Shown: positions 1 through 9,500, counted from the first letter of the stretch. The stretch: 10,508 nucleotides of DNA from Bacteroidota bacterium (GCA_016868485.1 VGGT01000045.1:1-10508); one strand, 5' to 3'. The notes: generated by a model from the letters alone, not told the origin. Program-made: numbers and translations.

Positions 1-107
1 TCCACGTATGGAGCATTTGAATTAATGTAGCCATAAGAGGACACCTGGGCCAAGGCCGAACCTATGCTACCGAGAAGCAAAAAGAGAAATAATAAATACT
101 TTTTCAT
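1..107 (-). CDS. Secreted protein of unknown function, N-terminal fragment (gene runs off the left edge)
   Basis: Only the first 35 codons are inside the window. Reading from the ATG at 107 the product begins MKKYLLFLFLLLGSIGSALA, then QVSSYGYINSNAPYV. This is a textbook signal peptide: two lysines, a leucine/phenylalanine-rich core, then small residues and a likely cut after ALA or ALAQ. The protein is therefore exported through Sec. The start is supported by the signal peptide, the A/T-rich leader and a good Bacteroidota promoter 40-70 bp upstream. It lies on the same strand as the three T9SS cargo genes upstream but behind a terminator and its own promoter, so it is a separate transcription unit. 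By context it may be another T9SS cargo protein, but its C-terminus is not visible. No functional domain can be named from the fragment. Confidence 0.8.
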   Translation of the reverse strand, partial: MKKYLLFLFLLLGSIGSALAQVSSYGYINSNAPYV

Positions 108-146
108 AAGAAACATTTAGGTGTAAATAGAATGATAATTATCGGC

Positions 147-177
147 CAAATATAATATAGTTTGGTTAAAAAACAAT
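147..177 (-). promoter_or_regulatory. Predicted Bacteroidota-type promoter for the left-edge secreted-protein gene
   Basis: On the minus strand an exact TAnnTTTG box (TATATTTG, 147-154) lies 19 nt downstream of ATTG (174-177), which resembles the -33 TTTG element. Transcription would start near 140, giving a leader of roughly 30-35 nt before the ATG at 107. The match to the Bacteroidota sigma-ABfr consensus is seen in the sequence; activity is inferred. Confidence 0.6.
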
Positions 178-198
178 AAGCCAATGAGAAATTATAGT

Positions 199-224
199 AA
201 AAAAAAGGCGGCCCGAAGGCCGCC
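199..224 (-). terminator. Rho-independent terminator after gene A
   Basis: On the minus strand a perfect 7-bp G/C stem (GGCGGCC / GGCCGCC, 207-224) closes an extra-stable TTCG tetraloop and is followed by eight T residues (199-206). It begins 24 nt past the stop codon of gene A, so it ends that transcript and separates it from the next gene. Confidence 0.93.
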
Positions 225-248
225 GTGAAATTAATGCTGAAAAACAAA

Positions 249-3200
249 TTATTTGCGGATCACGCGTGCTGTTGCGGTATGCGCTTCTGCACCTACCACG
301 CCAACCTCAGCAAAATAAACGCCTGCTTTCAAATCACCCATATCGAGTGTTTCTGCAAAACGACCTGCTGAACGGAATCCAAGATCGAGTGAACGTACTG
401 CTTTACCAGTTACATCTGTCAGACTAACAGATACTTGACCAGCAACGGGCAATTCGAACGACAAGGTAGTGGCTTCAGTAGCAGGGTTTGGATATGCTGT
501 GAGGCTCATCTTGCTTTCACCAGCTAAGCCCGGCACCCACAAGCGGGCGTTTGGAACTACTACGCCTTCTACTGTTGCCAATTCACTGTTGTCGATCACC
601 TGAAGGTTTAATCCACCACTCAAATCCGACTTCAACTCAACTTCCAATTCAGCCAATACATCACCAGCACGAACCGAAAGACCATTGATATCGTGCCAAG
701 CCAAACGTGCTTCGCCGCCTACAACGTTTCCTACTTCAGTAGCACGAACAGCAGGATTAGCCATGCGGATTGCCGTTACATTCATCAGCGCAGGATCAAA
801 TGACAAGGCCAAAGACACTGCACCCAGGTTAGCCGACTCAGAAACCCGAATAGGAACAATCAATTTACGACCTGCGGCCAAATCAAGATCACCGTCACGC
901 TCCAAAGAAATCAAAGGCATTGTGCGTGCACCTGGGTTGCTCCAAGAACCATTAACATCACCCGTACAAACAGCTTTTAATTCAGTAGCTGTAGCCTGGT
1001 TGGGCGCTACTGTTACGGTTGGGGTTTCGAATGTCCATGGGCCGCGACTAAATTGTGCAAGAATCCCAGAAAAACGCTGAGACACTTGGAGCGCATCAGA
1101 CGAATTCACTGTGTTGCTGTTATTTACGTCCGCCGCTGTACGATACACACCAAGTAATGTGATTTGGCTTGTGAAATGGCGGGAGATAAACAAGGCGTCT
1201 GTTGCATTAAGACCGCCAGTAGAACGCGTACTGCGAGGACGAATCACATAACTTCCGGGAGCAAGCGTGAGACTATAAGCACCACCCACTGGAGTTAGTA
1301 CGCTGTCGACAGCCGCATTGGTGGTAGCGTTGTAAGCACGCACCCAAACATTACTCAGCGGTGACAAAGCTGTATTTCCGTAACGCACTGTACCCGTAAT
1401 TGAACCGCTTGAAGCAGCTGCAGCAGCCACACCAAAGCTATCAACAGCAACATAGTCGAGGTCAGCAGCTGAATAAGCGTGGAAACCGAAATAGTAAGCA
1501 CCGGTTGAAGATGGCGTGAAAGACGCCGTAACTTGAGTCCAGTTGTTGTAAATAGTGGTGGTATCAACAAAGATGGTGGAAGTCATTCCAGCAACCGAAG
1601 CAGAATTTCCTGCTTTCAAGGCAATTTTCTCGGCTACACCACCAAAGCCAGGGGCACGAACCCAGAACTTCACGTCGTAGTTTACATTTTCAGTGAGATT
1701 GAGTGGTGCGGAGAATGCCCAATCATTTTTAGGTTCAGTAGAGCTGTAGAAAGTAGCCAACATATTGCTTCCGTTCTGAGACAATATGGTTGACGAATTG
1801 GCCACACGCCATGCAACCACATTCGTCTGGCGAGACCAACATGGAGGAACTTGAGATGGATTGGCATTCGCCAATGTATTATCGAAACTCTCGGAGTACG
1901 GAGGATTTCCAGCAACGCAAATGGTTGTGAAGGAAACGGGCTGAGACCACAAACTTGTAGAGTTTGGTCCACAAACGGCACGTACATAGGCGCGGTAGGT
2001 GGTGCCAGGCGTCAAACCAGTGAAGTTGTAATTGGTTGAAGTAACATTGACACCACCGCTTGGGGCACCTGCTTGAGTATTGGGCACAATACCCACCTGC
2101 CATGTGGTTTCAGTACCACCTGCAGTCCAGTTCATCGAAGCACCCGTGGTAGTTACGTTTGAAACAGCGGCAGCAGTAGGGCTTGGACAAGTGATCGGAG
2201 CTGTCGAGCTACCACCAAAGTTGGCCATGAAACGCAACGCATTACCATTGGAATACCATTGGGTTGTGTAAAGCACAGAAGCCCACCAAGGTTGGAAATT
2301 CCATGAAACGTCATCGCGGAAACGAAGACGCGTTGTACCATTATTAGAGTAAATATCAGCAACCAACCAGTACTCACCAGGCGCTAAACCTCTTTGCTGA
2401 GCAACACCGAACAAATCGGCGGGGATAGGTACTTGTATGAATGCATTGGCCACATCGGCTGCAGTAATGGTGTATACATCGGATTCGCATAGAATGGATC
2501 CAGCACCTGCAGGAAGACCTGTCGCTGTATCAGATTCTTGAATAGAAAACACAACAGACGCGCCAACCTGTGTTGTTGAAGTTGACGTTGCACCATTACC
2601 TGTAGAATGCAAGATCGCACGAACGCTGGTGATGGTATCGGCAGAAACCAGCTCTAAATAGTTGGCCAACTTGATATCAGGTGGCGCACCAGTGAACATC
2701 CCTGTTCCAATTTGAGCCTGAGCGGTAGGTAGTGTTTGAGATGGAGAGAAGGCCGAATCACCTAATGTAAATTGACGGGTTAACGTGTTATCTGAAGGGA
2801 ATTGCTCGGTTGAGTCAGAAACCGCTTGGAATGATACGTTCGTGAAAGCGTATAAAGAAGGGTTATAAAGCGTGGTCACCGACAAGAAAGTATCAGCGCC
2901 TGGGGCAAGACTCGGCACAACCTGAGAGGTGTCTGAAAAATACACACTATTAAATGTATCCCGAACAACCACTTCCAAACGAACATTAGGCTGGGCAGAT
3001 GTTCCGTTGTTGCGAACACGCGCCTGAAAACGAATATCCGTTTTGTTGTCATTGTTCATGATGTGGTATTGAATGAAACGACCGCGTGCGGTGTCGGGAA
3101 GCATAGTGGTAGAAAGTGCCTGAAGGTCATTTGAAGGCCGCGTAGAGATCGCAATATCATCCACCATCCAAAAATAAAAATCACCGCTGAATAAGAAAGC

Positions 3201-3950
3201 AAAACGTGCGTTGGTCTGACCACCAATGTAACTTGACACATTCAGACGAATGGTTGCATTTCGTGCAGTGGCGTTATTAACAGGAATGGTAGAGTTCAAT
3301 AATACAGTGTCTGTCCAGGTTGATCCTCCATTACGAGAAAACAGCAAATAGGACGCGGGTACGGTTTGAGAACCACCTGGTCCTGCAAATCGGCGATAAT
3401 ATTGATAAAATTCTAAATTGATGGCAGGGTATTGACTCAAATTCAAAGTTGGAGAAATGAGCATTCCTCTGTGGGGGGCAGGGAAAATACCTGTTCCAAA
3501 TGCACCCGCAACACCAGCATCATCCAACCAATCGGAGTCAAAAATCATGAATCCGTTCGAGGCCGTTGGCGACAAAATAGGGGTATTGGTGGGTGGCGTA
3601 GCTGTTACACCTGAGTAAGCACCACGCGATCCTGATGCGGAACTTGGCGTCGTATTGGGACCTCTATATTCCCAAACTCCCAATGTGTCTGGATCCGCAG
3701 TCACGTTACTGAATCCGAATCCCCAGTTGAGCCAACCTACAGGAAGACCTGTCGCAAAGTCCTCGGAATAGATGGTGGTAACCTCGGGTGAAGCATTCAT
3801 TGCGGGTGGCCTTGCCCCTGGATCTGGGATGCTTTGATCAATGGTCTTCAGGTAGGGCAATGGCCTGATGTTTGGAACTACCCGAGACTGCGCATGCGCT
3901 GCCCCCATCATTACGATGAGCCCGAGCAGGGTGAATACAATTTTTTTCAT
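249..3950 (-). CDS. Gene A: large T9SS-secreted multidomain protein with MAM-like, FN3, dockerin and cohesin-like modules
   Basis: The product has 1233 residues and is predicted to be exported and attached to or released from the cell surface. Residues 1-21 are a signal peptide (MKKIVFTLLG...AHAQ), which fixes the start. Domains in order: MAM/cleaved-adhesin-like (choice-of-anchor J) about 58-270, containing YSEDF and GWLNWG; a CARDB-like stretch about 275-395; a poorly recognised region about 400-580; fibronectin type III about 585-678 (GLTPGTTYRAYVRAVC); a second MAM-like module about 683-842 (YSESFD, PPCW); transthyretin/carboxypeptidase-regulatory-like about 849-905; dockerin about 911-1002, with one full calcium-type loop DVNNSNTVNSSD (941-952) and a later GDVNGS; cohesin-like about 1025-1140 (KLIVPIRV, AVSLALSFDPALM); and a T9SS type A sorting domain about 1148-1233 (YPNP, GVYFAEV). 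No catalytic residues are recognisable. The transthyretin-to-C-terminus block is paralogous to that of gene B. Role inferred: adhesion or extracellular assembly. It has its own likely promoter and terminator, so it is probably monocistronic. Confidence 0.93.
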   Translation of the reverse strand: MKKIVFTLLGLIVMMGAAHAQSRVVPNIRPLPYLKTIDQSIPDPGARPPAMNASPEVTTIYSEDFATGLPVGWLNWGFGFSNVTADPDTLGVWEYRGPNTTPSSASGSRGAYSGVTATPPTNTPILSPTASNGFMIFDSDWLDDAGVAGAFGTGIFPAPHRGMLISPTLNLSQYPAINLEFYQYYRRFAGPGGSQTVPASYLLFSRNGGSTWTDTVLLNSTIPVNNATARNATIRLNVSSYIGGQTNARFAFLFSGDFYFWMVDDIAISTRPSNDLQALSTTMLPDTARGRFIQYHIMNNDNKTDIRFQARVRNNGTSAQPNVRLEVVVRDTFNSVYFSDTSQVVPSLAPGADTFLSVTTLYNPSLYAFTNVSFQAVSDSTEQFPSDNTLTRQFTLGDSAFSPSQTLPTAQAQIGTGMFTGAPPDIKLANYLELVSADTITSVRAILHSTGNGATSTSTTQVGASVVFSIQESDTATGLPAGAGSILCESDVYTITAADVANAFIQVPIPADLFGVAQQRGLAPGEYWLVADIYSNNGTTRLRFRDDVSWNFQPWWASVLYTTQWYSNGNALRFMANFGGSSTAPITCPSPTAAAVSNVTTTGASMNWTAGGTETTWQVGIVPNTQAGAPSGGVNVTSTNYNFTGLTPGTTYRAYVRAVCGPNSTSLWSQPVSFTTICVAGNPPYSESFDNTLANANPSQVPPCWSRQTNVVAWRVANSSTILSQNGSNMLATFYSSTEPKNDWAFSAPLNLTENVNYDVKFWVRAPGFGGVAEKIALKAGNSASVAGMTSTIFVDTTTIYNNWTQVTASFTPSSTGAYYFGFHAYSAADLDYVAVDSFGVAAAAASSGSITGTVRYGNTALSPLSNVWVRAYNATTNAAVDSVLTPVGGAYSLTLAPGSYVIRPRSTRSTGGLNATDALFISRHFTSQITLLGVYRTAADVNNSNTVNSSDALQVSQRFSGILAQFSRGPWTFETPTVTVAPNQATATELKAVCTGDVNGSWSNPGARTMPLISLERDGDLDLAAGRKLIVPIRVSESANLGAVSLALSFDPALMNVTAIRMANPAVRATEVGNVVGGEARLAWHDINGLSVRAGDVLAELEVELKSDLSGGLNLQVIDNSELATVEGVVVPNARLWVPGLAGESKMSLTAYPNPATEATTLSFELPVAGQVSVSLTDVTGKAVRSLDLGFRSAGRFAETLDMGDLKAGVYFAEVGVVGAEAHTATARVIRK

Positions 3951-3999
3951 GAAAAATGGGTTTAAGTGATTATGAAATGATGCTTAAATATTTAATCGG

Positions 4000-4030
4000 C
4001 TAATCTAATGAAAAGAATTTAAAACACAAG
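4000..4030 (-). promoter_or_regulatory. Possible Bacteroidota-type promoter for gene A
   Basis: On the minus strand TAGATTAG (4000-4007) matches the TAnnTTTG box at all but one fixed position. It lies 19 nt after a TTG inside CTTG (4027-4030), the same spacing as at the left-edge gene. The predicted leader is about 40-45 nt and A/T-rich. A terminator for gene B just upstream makes a separate promoter necessary unless there is read-through. The box match is imperfect. Confidence 0.45.
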
Positions 4031-4052
4031 CGCTGTTTGTAAAAAATATGTT

Positions 4053-4079
4053 AAAAAAAAATGGTGGCCAAAGCCACCA
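4053..4079 (-). terminator. Rho-independent terminator after gene B
   Basis: On the minus strand a 7-bp stem (TGGTGGC / GCCACCA, 4062-4079) with a 4-nt loop is followed by nine T residues (4053-4061). It starts 24 nt after the stop codon of gene B. It should end the transcript carrying gene B (and probably gene C) before gene A. Confidence 0.9.
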
Positions 4080-4102
4080 CTCAAAATGTGTGCGAAATGA
4101 AA

Positions 4103-6505
4103 TTATCTGATAATGAGTCTTCCTGATTTTTGAGCGACTATTCTTGACCCGGCGCTAACAACCTCCCAGGTATAAATACCACCGACTAAACCTGATACAT
4201 CGGCTTCGAAAATCTGAGGCGACGCAGTGACCGTATTGCTAAAGAGGATCGGGACCACCTGCCCCAAACCATTCCGCAGCATGAGCCTGCCTCCAGATTC
4301 TAGCCCTGGAATTTCAATCACCACACGATCGGTAGCCGGCTGCGGGTAAACGCGGGGGGTTGTTTCTTTTGGATTTCGAGTCCCAGGAATCCGCAAATTC
4401 AAGACATCATATAATGCACCCTCCTTATTCGACCATTCCACAAAGCGAACGACTGGCTCTATCATTTCTAAGCCTACGAATTCGAGGTCTTGGACTTGCA
4501 ATCGAAGTGTGAGTACCGATTCCCCTTCGTTCACCTTTACACCCAGAGGGTCGAACCATGAAACACGTAGTATTTGACCTTCCTGATGATAAGTGCCGTT
4601 GCTGGTTGTGCTTCCCTGAGGCCAATCAACCCCAACTACTTGCACACCAGCTGGCAGTTGTGCCTCATAACTCACAGAGCCAACATCGACAGACGTCACC
4701 GAACTGATCGGATACAATATTAGTCCTTCAATAGCTCCTGAGATAAAGGACCGATCACTCTTCATGAGCAACGGCGTTGAGCGCAAATTAATATTGGGTG
4801 AATTGCTGCCATTGACATCTCCTACACAGAGGGCTTTAATTACAAGCTGCTGGGTGTCGTTTTGCACCGCTAAAGCTACCTGATCAAAAACCCAATCGCC
4901 CGCAGTAAAAGAAGTGATGACTGAACTCTGACGACGGGAAATTTGCAGCGCATCGGTATTGTTCACCGTATTTGAATTATTGACGTCGGCCGCCTTCAGC
5001 CGAAGGCCACTCAGTTGGCTCACAAAACTTGCGTGTCGGGCGGTCAGGAGAGCATCTGTTGCAGTAATTCCTCCCCATGGCTTGGATGTAGCGAAACCAA
5101 GGGTATAACTGCCATTGGCAACCTGACTAAAAGCAAATGCACCGTTGGCATCCGTAGTTTGGGTTTCGATAATTTGCTGGTTTTGCAAGAGTCGAACCGT
5201 TGTATTGGTCATTGGTGTTTGGGTGGAATTATCATAGCGGACAAAGCCTGTGATTCGACCGGGAACGAGGGGCAGTGATGTATCGCATGTACCAATGAGA
5301 AATGCCGGCAGCACAACATCATCCGTGAGCACGTGGATTCGGTTTTGATTGGATGCACAAGCTGTGGGCACTGTTTCTGCCTGAGCCAATGTATTGCCGT
5401 TCACATACCGATAGCGTAGTGTATCACCCAAAACGAGTGCGGTATCGAAAACATAAATGTTGGGTTGACCGGATAATGCCGTCATTCTGGTGGAAGCCGG
5501 GTTGTTGCCTTGGAATGAACCCATCAAATACACGCCCTGAGCCGCAATACTCTGTCCTACCATATTCACTTGGAACCGAACATTTCGGGTTACGGGTGGA
5601 GGCGGTGGGTTTAAATTAGAGAAGCATGTACCAAAGTAAAATGCCGGCAACACGGTGTCGCTTTGAACGCTGTGGCTTCTAAAGATAACACCTTGGGCGC
5701 CTGGCACACCACAAGAGGAGGGCACGGTTTCAACATTCGATGCACTACTTCCATTGTGGAACCGATAACTTACAGATTGGCCATTGGGAATGGCGACACT
5801 ATATATATAGGTGTTGGGAATTGTAGTGGAAGCGGCCATGGCCACTGGGGCGGCACCCGATGTTTGAAAACTACCCGAAATGTGTACACCAGAAGCGGCT
5901 ACGGTGAGTCCGCTCATGTTTACGCGGAACGTAACTTGCCGGTTAACGATGGGCGGGGCTTCCTGCAAGGTGAATGTATTCGTGTAGGTGTTATCGCCAT
6001 TGGTACTGCCATTGGAATTGGTTGCATTTGAGGAAACATAGAACCGAACAACCCCTGTACCAGCGGCTGGAGCGGTCCACTGAAAATTCCAAGTGATGGT
6101 GCCGCTACCTGAATTGCCTCCACCTGTATGGGTGAGCCGTTGGGTTTGAATCAATTGAGCCCGTGTAGGTTCGCTGGCAATCAAAGTGCCCGCAGTTTGA
6201 TTGGATGCATTTCTGGCAACCAACTGAAAACCGTAGCGATTTCTCCCCGGTTCAGCAACCGTGTACTGAACACTATAGGTTTGGCCGGGTATGTAGGTGG
6301 TGGCTCCCGGAACTCCATTCAAACTGAGCGTACGTGTCGCTGGACCGGCGTTGAGGGCCAATCCGGCGTGACAAGACGAACAATTAGACTCGCCAGGTGC
6401 ACTGGAATAACTTCCAGCGATTCCACCAGAATTGGTGCGTGCTTGCTCCCAACCTAAGATGGAAACGAGCAAAAAGAAGAGAATAAAGGATAAACGTTTA
6501 AGCAT
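4103..6505 (-). CDS. Gene B: T9SS-secreted protein with CxxCH anchor-type domain, two CBM20-like modules, dockerin and cohesin-like domain
   Basis: The product has 800 residues. A signal peptide (MLKRLSFILFFLLVSILGW) sets the start. Residues about 25-182 resemble the choice-of-anchor V (reelin-like) domain of Bacteroidota surface proteins, with APGESNCSSCHAG holding CxxCH at 42-46. Two homologous modules follow, about 189-294 and 307-408, each with FxVNM, GSFQ, a YRxxNG motif, an ETVP-x2-C and a closing GTC. They look like CBM20/AMPK-type glycan-binding folds and are joined by a five-proline linker (300-304). Then come a transthyretin-like domain about 415-478, a dockerin about 479-568 with loop DVNNSNTVNNTD (507-518) and GDVNGS (562-567), a divergent cohesin-like region about 584-704, and a T9SS sorting domain about 713-800 with a YPQP variant of the usual YPNP. 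No enzyme domain is seen. A role in binding glycan or in surface assembly is inferred. It lies 56 bp after gene C with no terminator or clear promoter between, so it is probably the second gene of an operon. Confidence 0.93.
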   Translation of the reverse strand: MLKRLSFILFFLLVSILGWEQARTNSGGIAGSYSSAPGESNCSSCHAGLALNAGPATRTLSLNGVPGATTYIPGQTYSVQYTVAEPGRNRYGFQLVARNASNQTAGTLIASEPTRAQLIQTQRLTHTGGGNSGSGTITWNFQWTAPAAGTGVVRFYVSSNATNSNGSTNGDNTYTNTFTLQEAPPIVNRQVTFRVNMSGLTVAASGVHISGSFQTSGAAPVAMAASTTIPNTYIYSVAIPNGQSVSYRFHNGSSASNVETVPSSCGVPGAQGVIFRSHSVQSDTVLPAFYFGTCFSNLNPPPPPVTRNVRFQVNMVGQSIAAQGVYLMGSFQGNNPASTRMTALSGQPNIYVFDTALVLGDTLRYRYVNGNTLAQAETVPTACASNQNRIHVLTDDVVLPAFLIGTCDTSLPLVPGRITGFVRYDNSTQTPMTNTTVRLLQNQQIIETQTTDANGAFAFSQVANGSYTLGFATSKPWGGITATDALLTARHASFVSQLSGLRLKAADVNNSNTVNNTDALQISRRQSSVITSFTAGDWVFDQVALAVQNDTQQLVIKALCVGDVNGSNSPNINLRSTPLLMKSDRSFISGAIEGLILYPISSVTSVDVGSVSYEAQLPAGVQVVGVDWPQGSTTSNGTYHQEGQILRVSWFDPLGVKVNEGESVLTLRLQVQDLEFVGLEMIEPVVRFVEWSNKEGALYDVLNLRIPGTRNPKETTPRVYPQPATDRVVIEIPGLESGGRLMLRNGLGQVVPILFSNTVTASPQIFEADVSGLVGGIYTWEVVSAGSRIVAQKSGRLIIR

Positions 6506-6561
6506 ACTATGGGAGTTTAGGGCAATTTAACAACCCCCACTTCAAAAAGTTTTTCTTTTCT

Positions 6562-9500
6562 CTAAGGTTTACGCAAAATTAATTTCTCGGTTCGTAGAAG
6601 GCGGCCTTTATTCTCAAGCTGTACGAAATAGACACCCGATGGGAACGCAGACATTTCCCACTCAACCCGTGCTATACCTTGTTCGGTGCGAATGCTTTCT
6701 TGACGAACGACTTGACCTACCACATTACGAACTCGGAGTTCTAATTGATCATCGGCTCTACCTGAAACCTGGGCGAATACCTTGCCTGAAGTAGGATTGG
6801 GGTAAACCATGAATGTAACTTCATCGAGATTCTCTAAAGATACATTGGTGATGTTGATTCGGTTGGAGGTATCTGAAAAACATCCATTGGTTCCGCGTAC
6901 TATGGCGTAGTGAACACCGTTTTGGGTTACGCGTATGGCACGACCAGCAACACCTTGTATTTGAACTCCATTTCGGAACCAAATATTGCCAGAGGAGGCC
7001 GTGCTGAACAGACTATCACTGCCCACGGAAACGGTTACGAAGGGTGCCCCGGGCGCATTCAAAATGTTAATGCGCAAGGTATCAGAAAAATCGAAACAGC
7101 CGTAAGAATTGGTTACCCGAACTTTATAAAGTCCAGCCTGGCCGGCAGGATAAAGATTTGAAATGGCACCTCCAATTAAGGTGTCATTGCGGAACCACTG
7201 GTAGCTTTGCCCTGGTGCGGATATTGTGGTGAGAACAACGGTTCTACCTGCACATACATTGGGCGATCCGTTGATGGTCAACACAGCAGTCGGTGCTGGA
7301 AGTACATTGATTTGTTGAACAGCTGAGGTGTCAAAACAACCTTGATTGGTCGAGACCCGAACACGGTAGCGACCCGATGTGTTCGCGACTAAGGTCCGAG
7401 TAGTGGCGCCTACGATAGCGGTGTCATTGCGAATCCATTGATATACAAAACCCGCACCCTGATTAGCAGAAAGCAGTACAGAATCGCTCGAGCAAATGGT
7501 GGCTGGCCCGGTCAGGGTAATGTTGGCTCCAGGAGCTGGACGAAGGGTATGAATGGCGGCAGTGGACGTAGCGGTGCAACCCTGAGCATTGGTAACCCGT
7601 ACTTTATAGGATCCTGAGAGAGCCACCTGATATGAAGAAGAAGTTGCTCCTGCAATAGCGGTGTCATTTCGCAACCATTGATAGGTTAATCCAGTAACCG
7701 ATGCCGCTGATAGGGTAACTGGGCGATTTTGACAATATGTGGTGTCGCCCGATGGCGTAAACGAGGCAGCAGGTGTGCTCGCTTGCAATACACGAACGGA
7801 GTCGCTCGTTCCCGCACATCCTGAGAAGGGCCCTATGTGCAAGCGATACATACCCGGTATGGTAACTGCAAGGGTCGAATTGCTTTGCCCTGTTAATTGA
7901 ACCCCGTCGCGGAACCATGTATATACTTGTCCGGGTACAATATTTTGCTGTGTCAATGAACCCAAACTTGGGGCACACAAATAGGTTGTATCGGGGAGGC
8001 CCAATTCGGCATGTGGGGTGTTGGCCGTGAATGTTCCATTAACAAGCTGCACAATGAGCGGTGTCCCAGCGGTATCAGCAACTTCGGATGTTGATGCAAA
8101 TGATATACTGGATGTATTTCTTCCAATAAATCTAAGACGGAACAAAGTCTCGGGGACGAGACTAATTGGAATTACACTGGTGAAGCCGGCCCGAATTCGT
8201 CCTGGCGTGTTGGCCACGATATTGATGGGAGCAATTTGTGAAGAGAACCCATTAACGCCCAAAAAGCGTAAATTTTGAGGATTGAAATCTATGTCAAACT
8301 CGAAAGAACCAACATTGGGCACAACTGTACTGTTCACCTGAACCTCAATTGTATCGCCGGGGCATGCGGCCATTGTGCCTAGGGTGATGGAAGGATTTTG
8401 AACAACCAATGTCCGTGACTGGGTAAATAAGGTATCTGAACATGACGATTGTAAGACACCCGCCCTATACTCTGTACCATTCAAAAGCAGTGCAGCATTC
8501 AGAATATTTAAGTTTGAGGTTCCTGTTCCGCTGTATTGGACACCGTCAGTGAGGTTGGTCCAAGTTCCACCCGTGTTGCGTGATTGCCAACGATATCCTG
8601 ATTGGCCTAATGCACCCACTGACAATGAGGTAGATTGTCCGGGTGCTAAATTGGAGTTGCCTTGGGGTTGTTGGGTGATGGTTGCCCCATTATAACCCAC
8701 ACTTCCCGACTGATAAGATGCTTGCAAGGCCGAACCCCCTCCGCGAAGGTAGCAGGTACCTGGGGCAGATAGGTTCCAGTTTATGTTTGAAGCTGAGGAT
8801 AGCACAAAACGCAGATTCATGAGCAGTCCGGAGTCGAGTGTGGCGGGTGCGCCTGACCAACGAATCACAAGATTTCCAGGAGCATTGGTTGTGGCATTTG
8901 TGCTGCTCAACACTGATCTCAGCTGCGATAAACCTGCGAACTGCACATTCTGTGCGTTATATGAAACCTGAAGAGAAATCGAATCGACCGCATTGAGTGT
9001 AGCGCCTAGTCGAACGGCAACAGAAATTGTATCTCCCGTACAACCAGACGAACCAACCAATCGGAGTTCGGCGCCTTGCTGCTGCACAGTGAGGATGTAT
9101 GGTCCGGCATAAGTTGGCGTACTGCAACCGGTATTGATGCGTAAACGATATTGGTAATTGTTAATGGCCGCTGAAGCCCCGGTAATGCTTAAAGAAGACG
9201 TTGTTTCTCCGGAATAGATAGACCCAGAAACCGATTGCCAAGATGTTGAACCAGTGGACAATACCTCCCATTGGTATGATAATCCACTTCCGGTTGCTGA
9301 GACTGGCAACGTAATGTTTCCACCAGACGAAACTGTCAAACTGCTGCTGGGCTGATTCGTGATGGTTGCACCAACCACCCGATTAATAGATCCATTATTA
9401 AATACTGTGTTAGGAATAACGTCACCGTTAGCATCCGCCAATTCGCATTGGCCAGGTGTAGTCAGGTTAAACTCAATGGGCGTACTGGAAAATGTGGCAC

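Noticed and set aside
685..1080. Plus-strand open frame of 131 codons within gene A
   Set aside because: It is antisense to the cohesin and dockerin region of gene A, has no recognisable domain and no start context; a shadow of the coding strand. The same holds for other antisense frames, for example 5663-6031 and 6128-6457.
6506..6561. A terminator or promoter between genes C and B
   Set aside because: The only inverted element is the A/T-only AAAAAGTTTTT, with no G/C stem, and no TAnnTTTG box with proper spacing was found.
7054..8013. Regular 240-bp periodicity as a possible CRISPR or other non-coding array
   Set aside because: The period equals 80 codons in frame, the units are diverged along their length and encode Ig-like domains; there are no short identical repeats with unique spacers.
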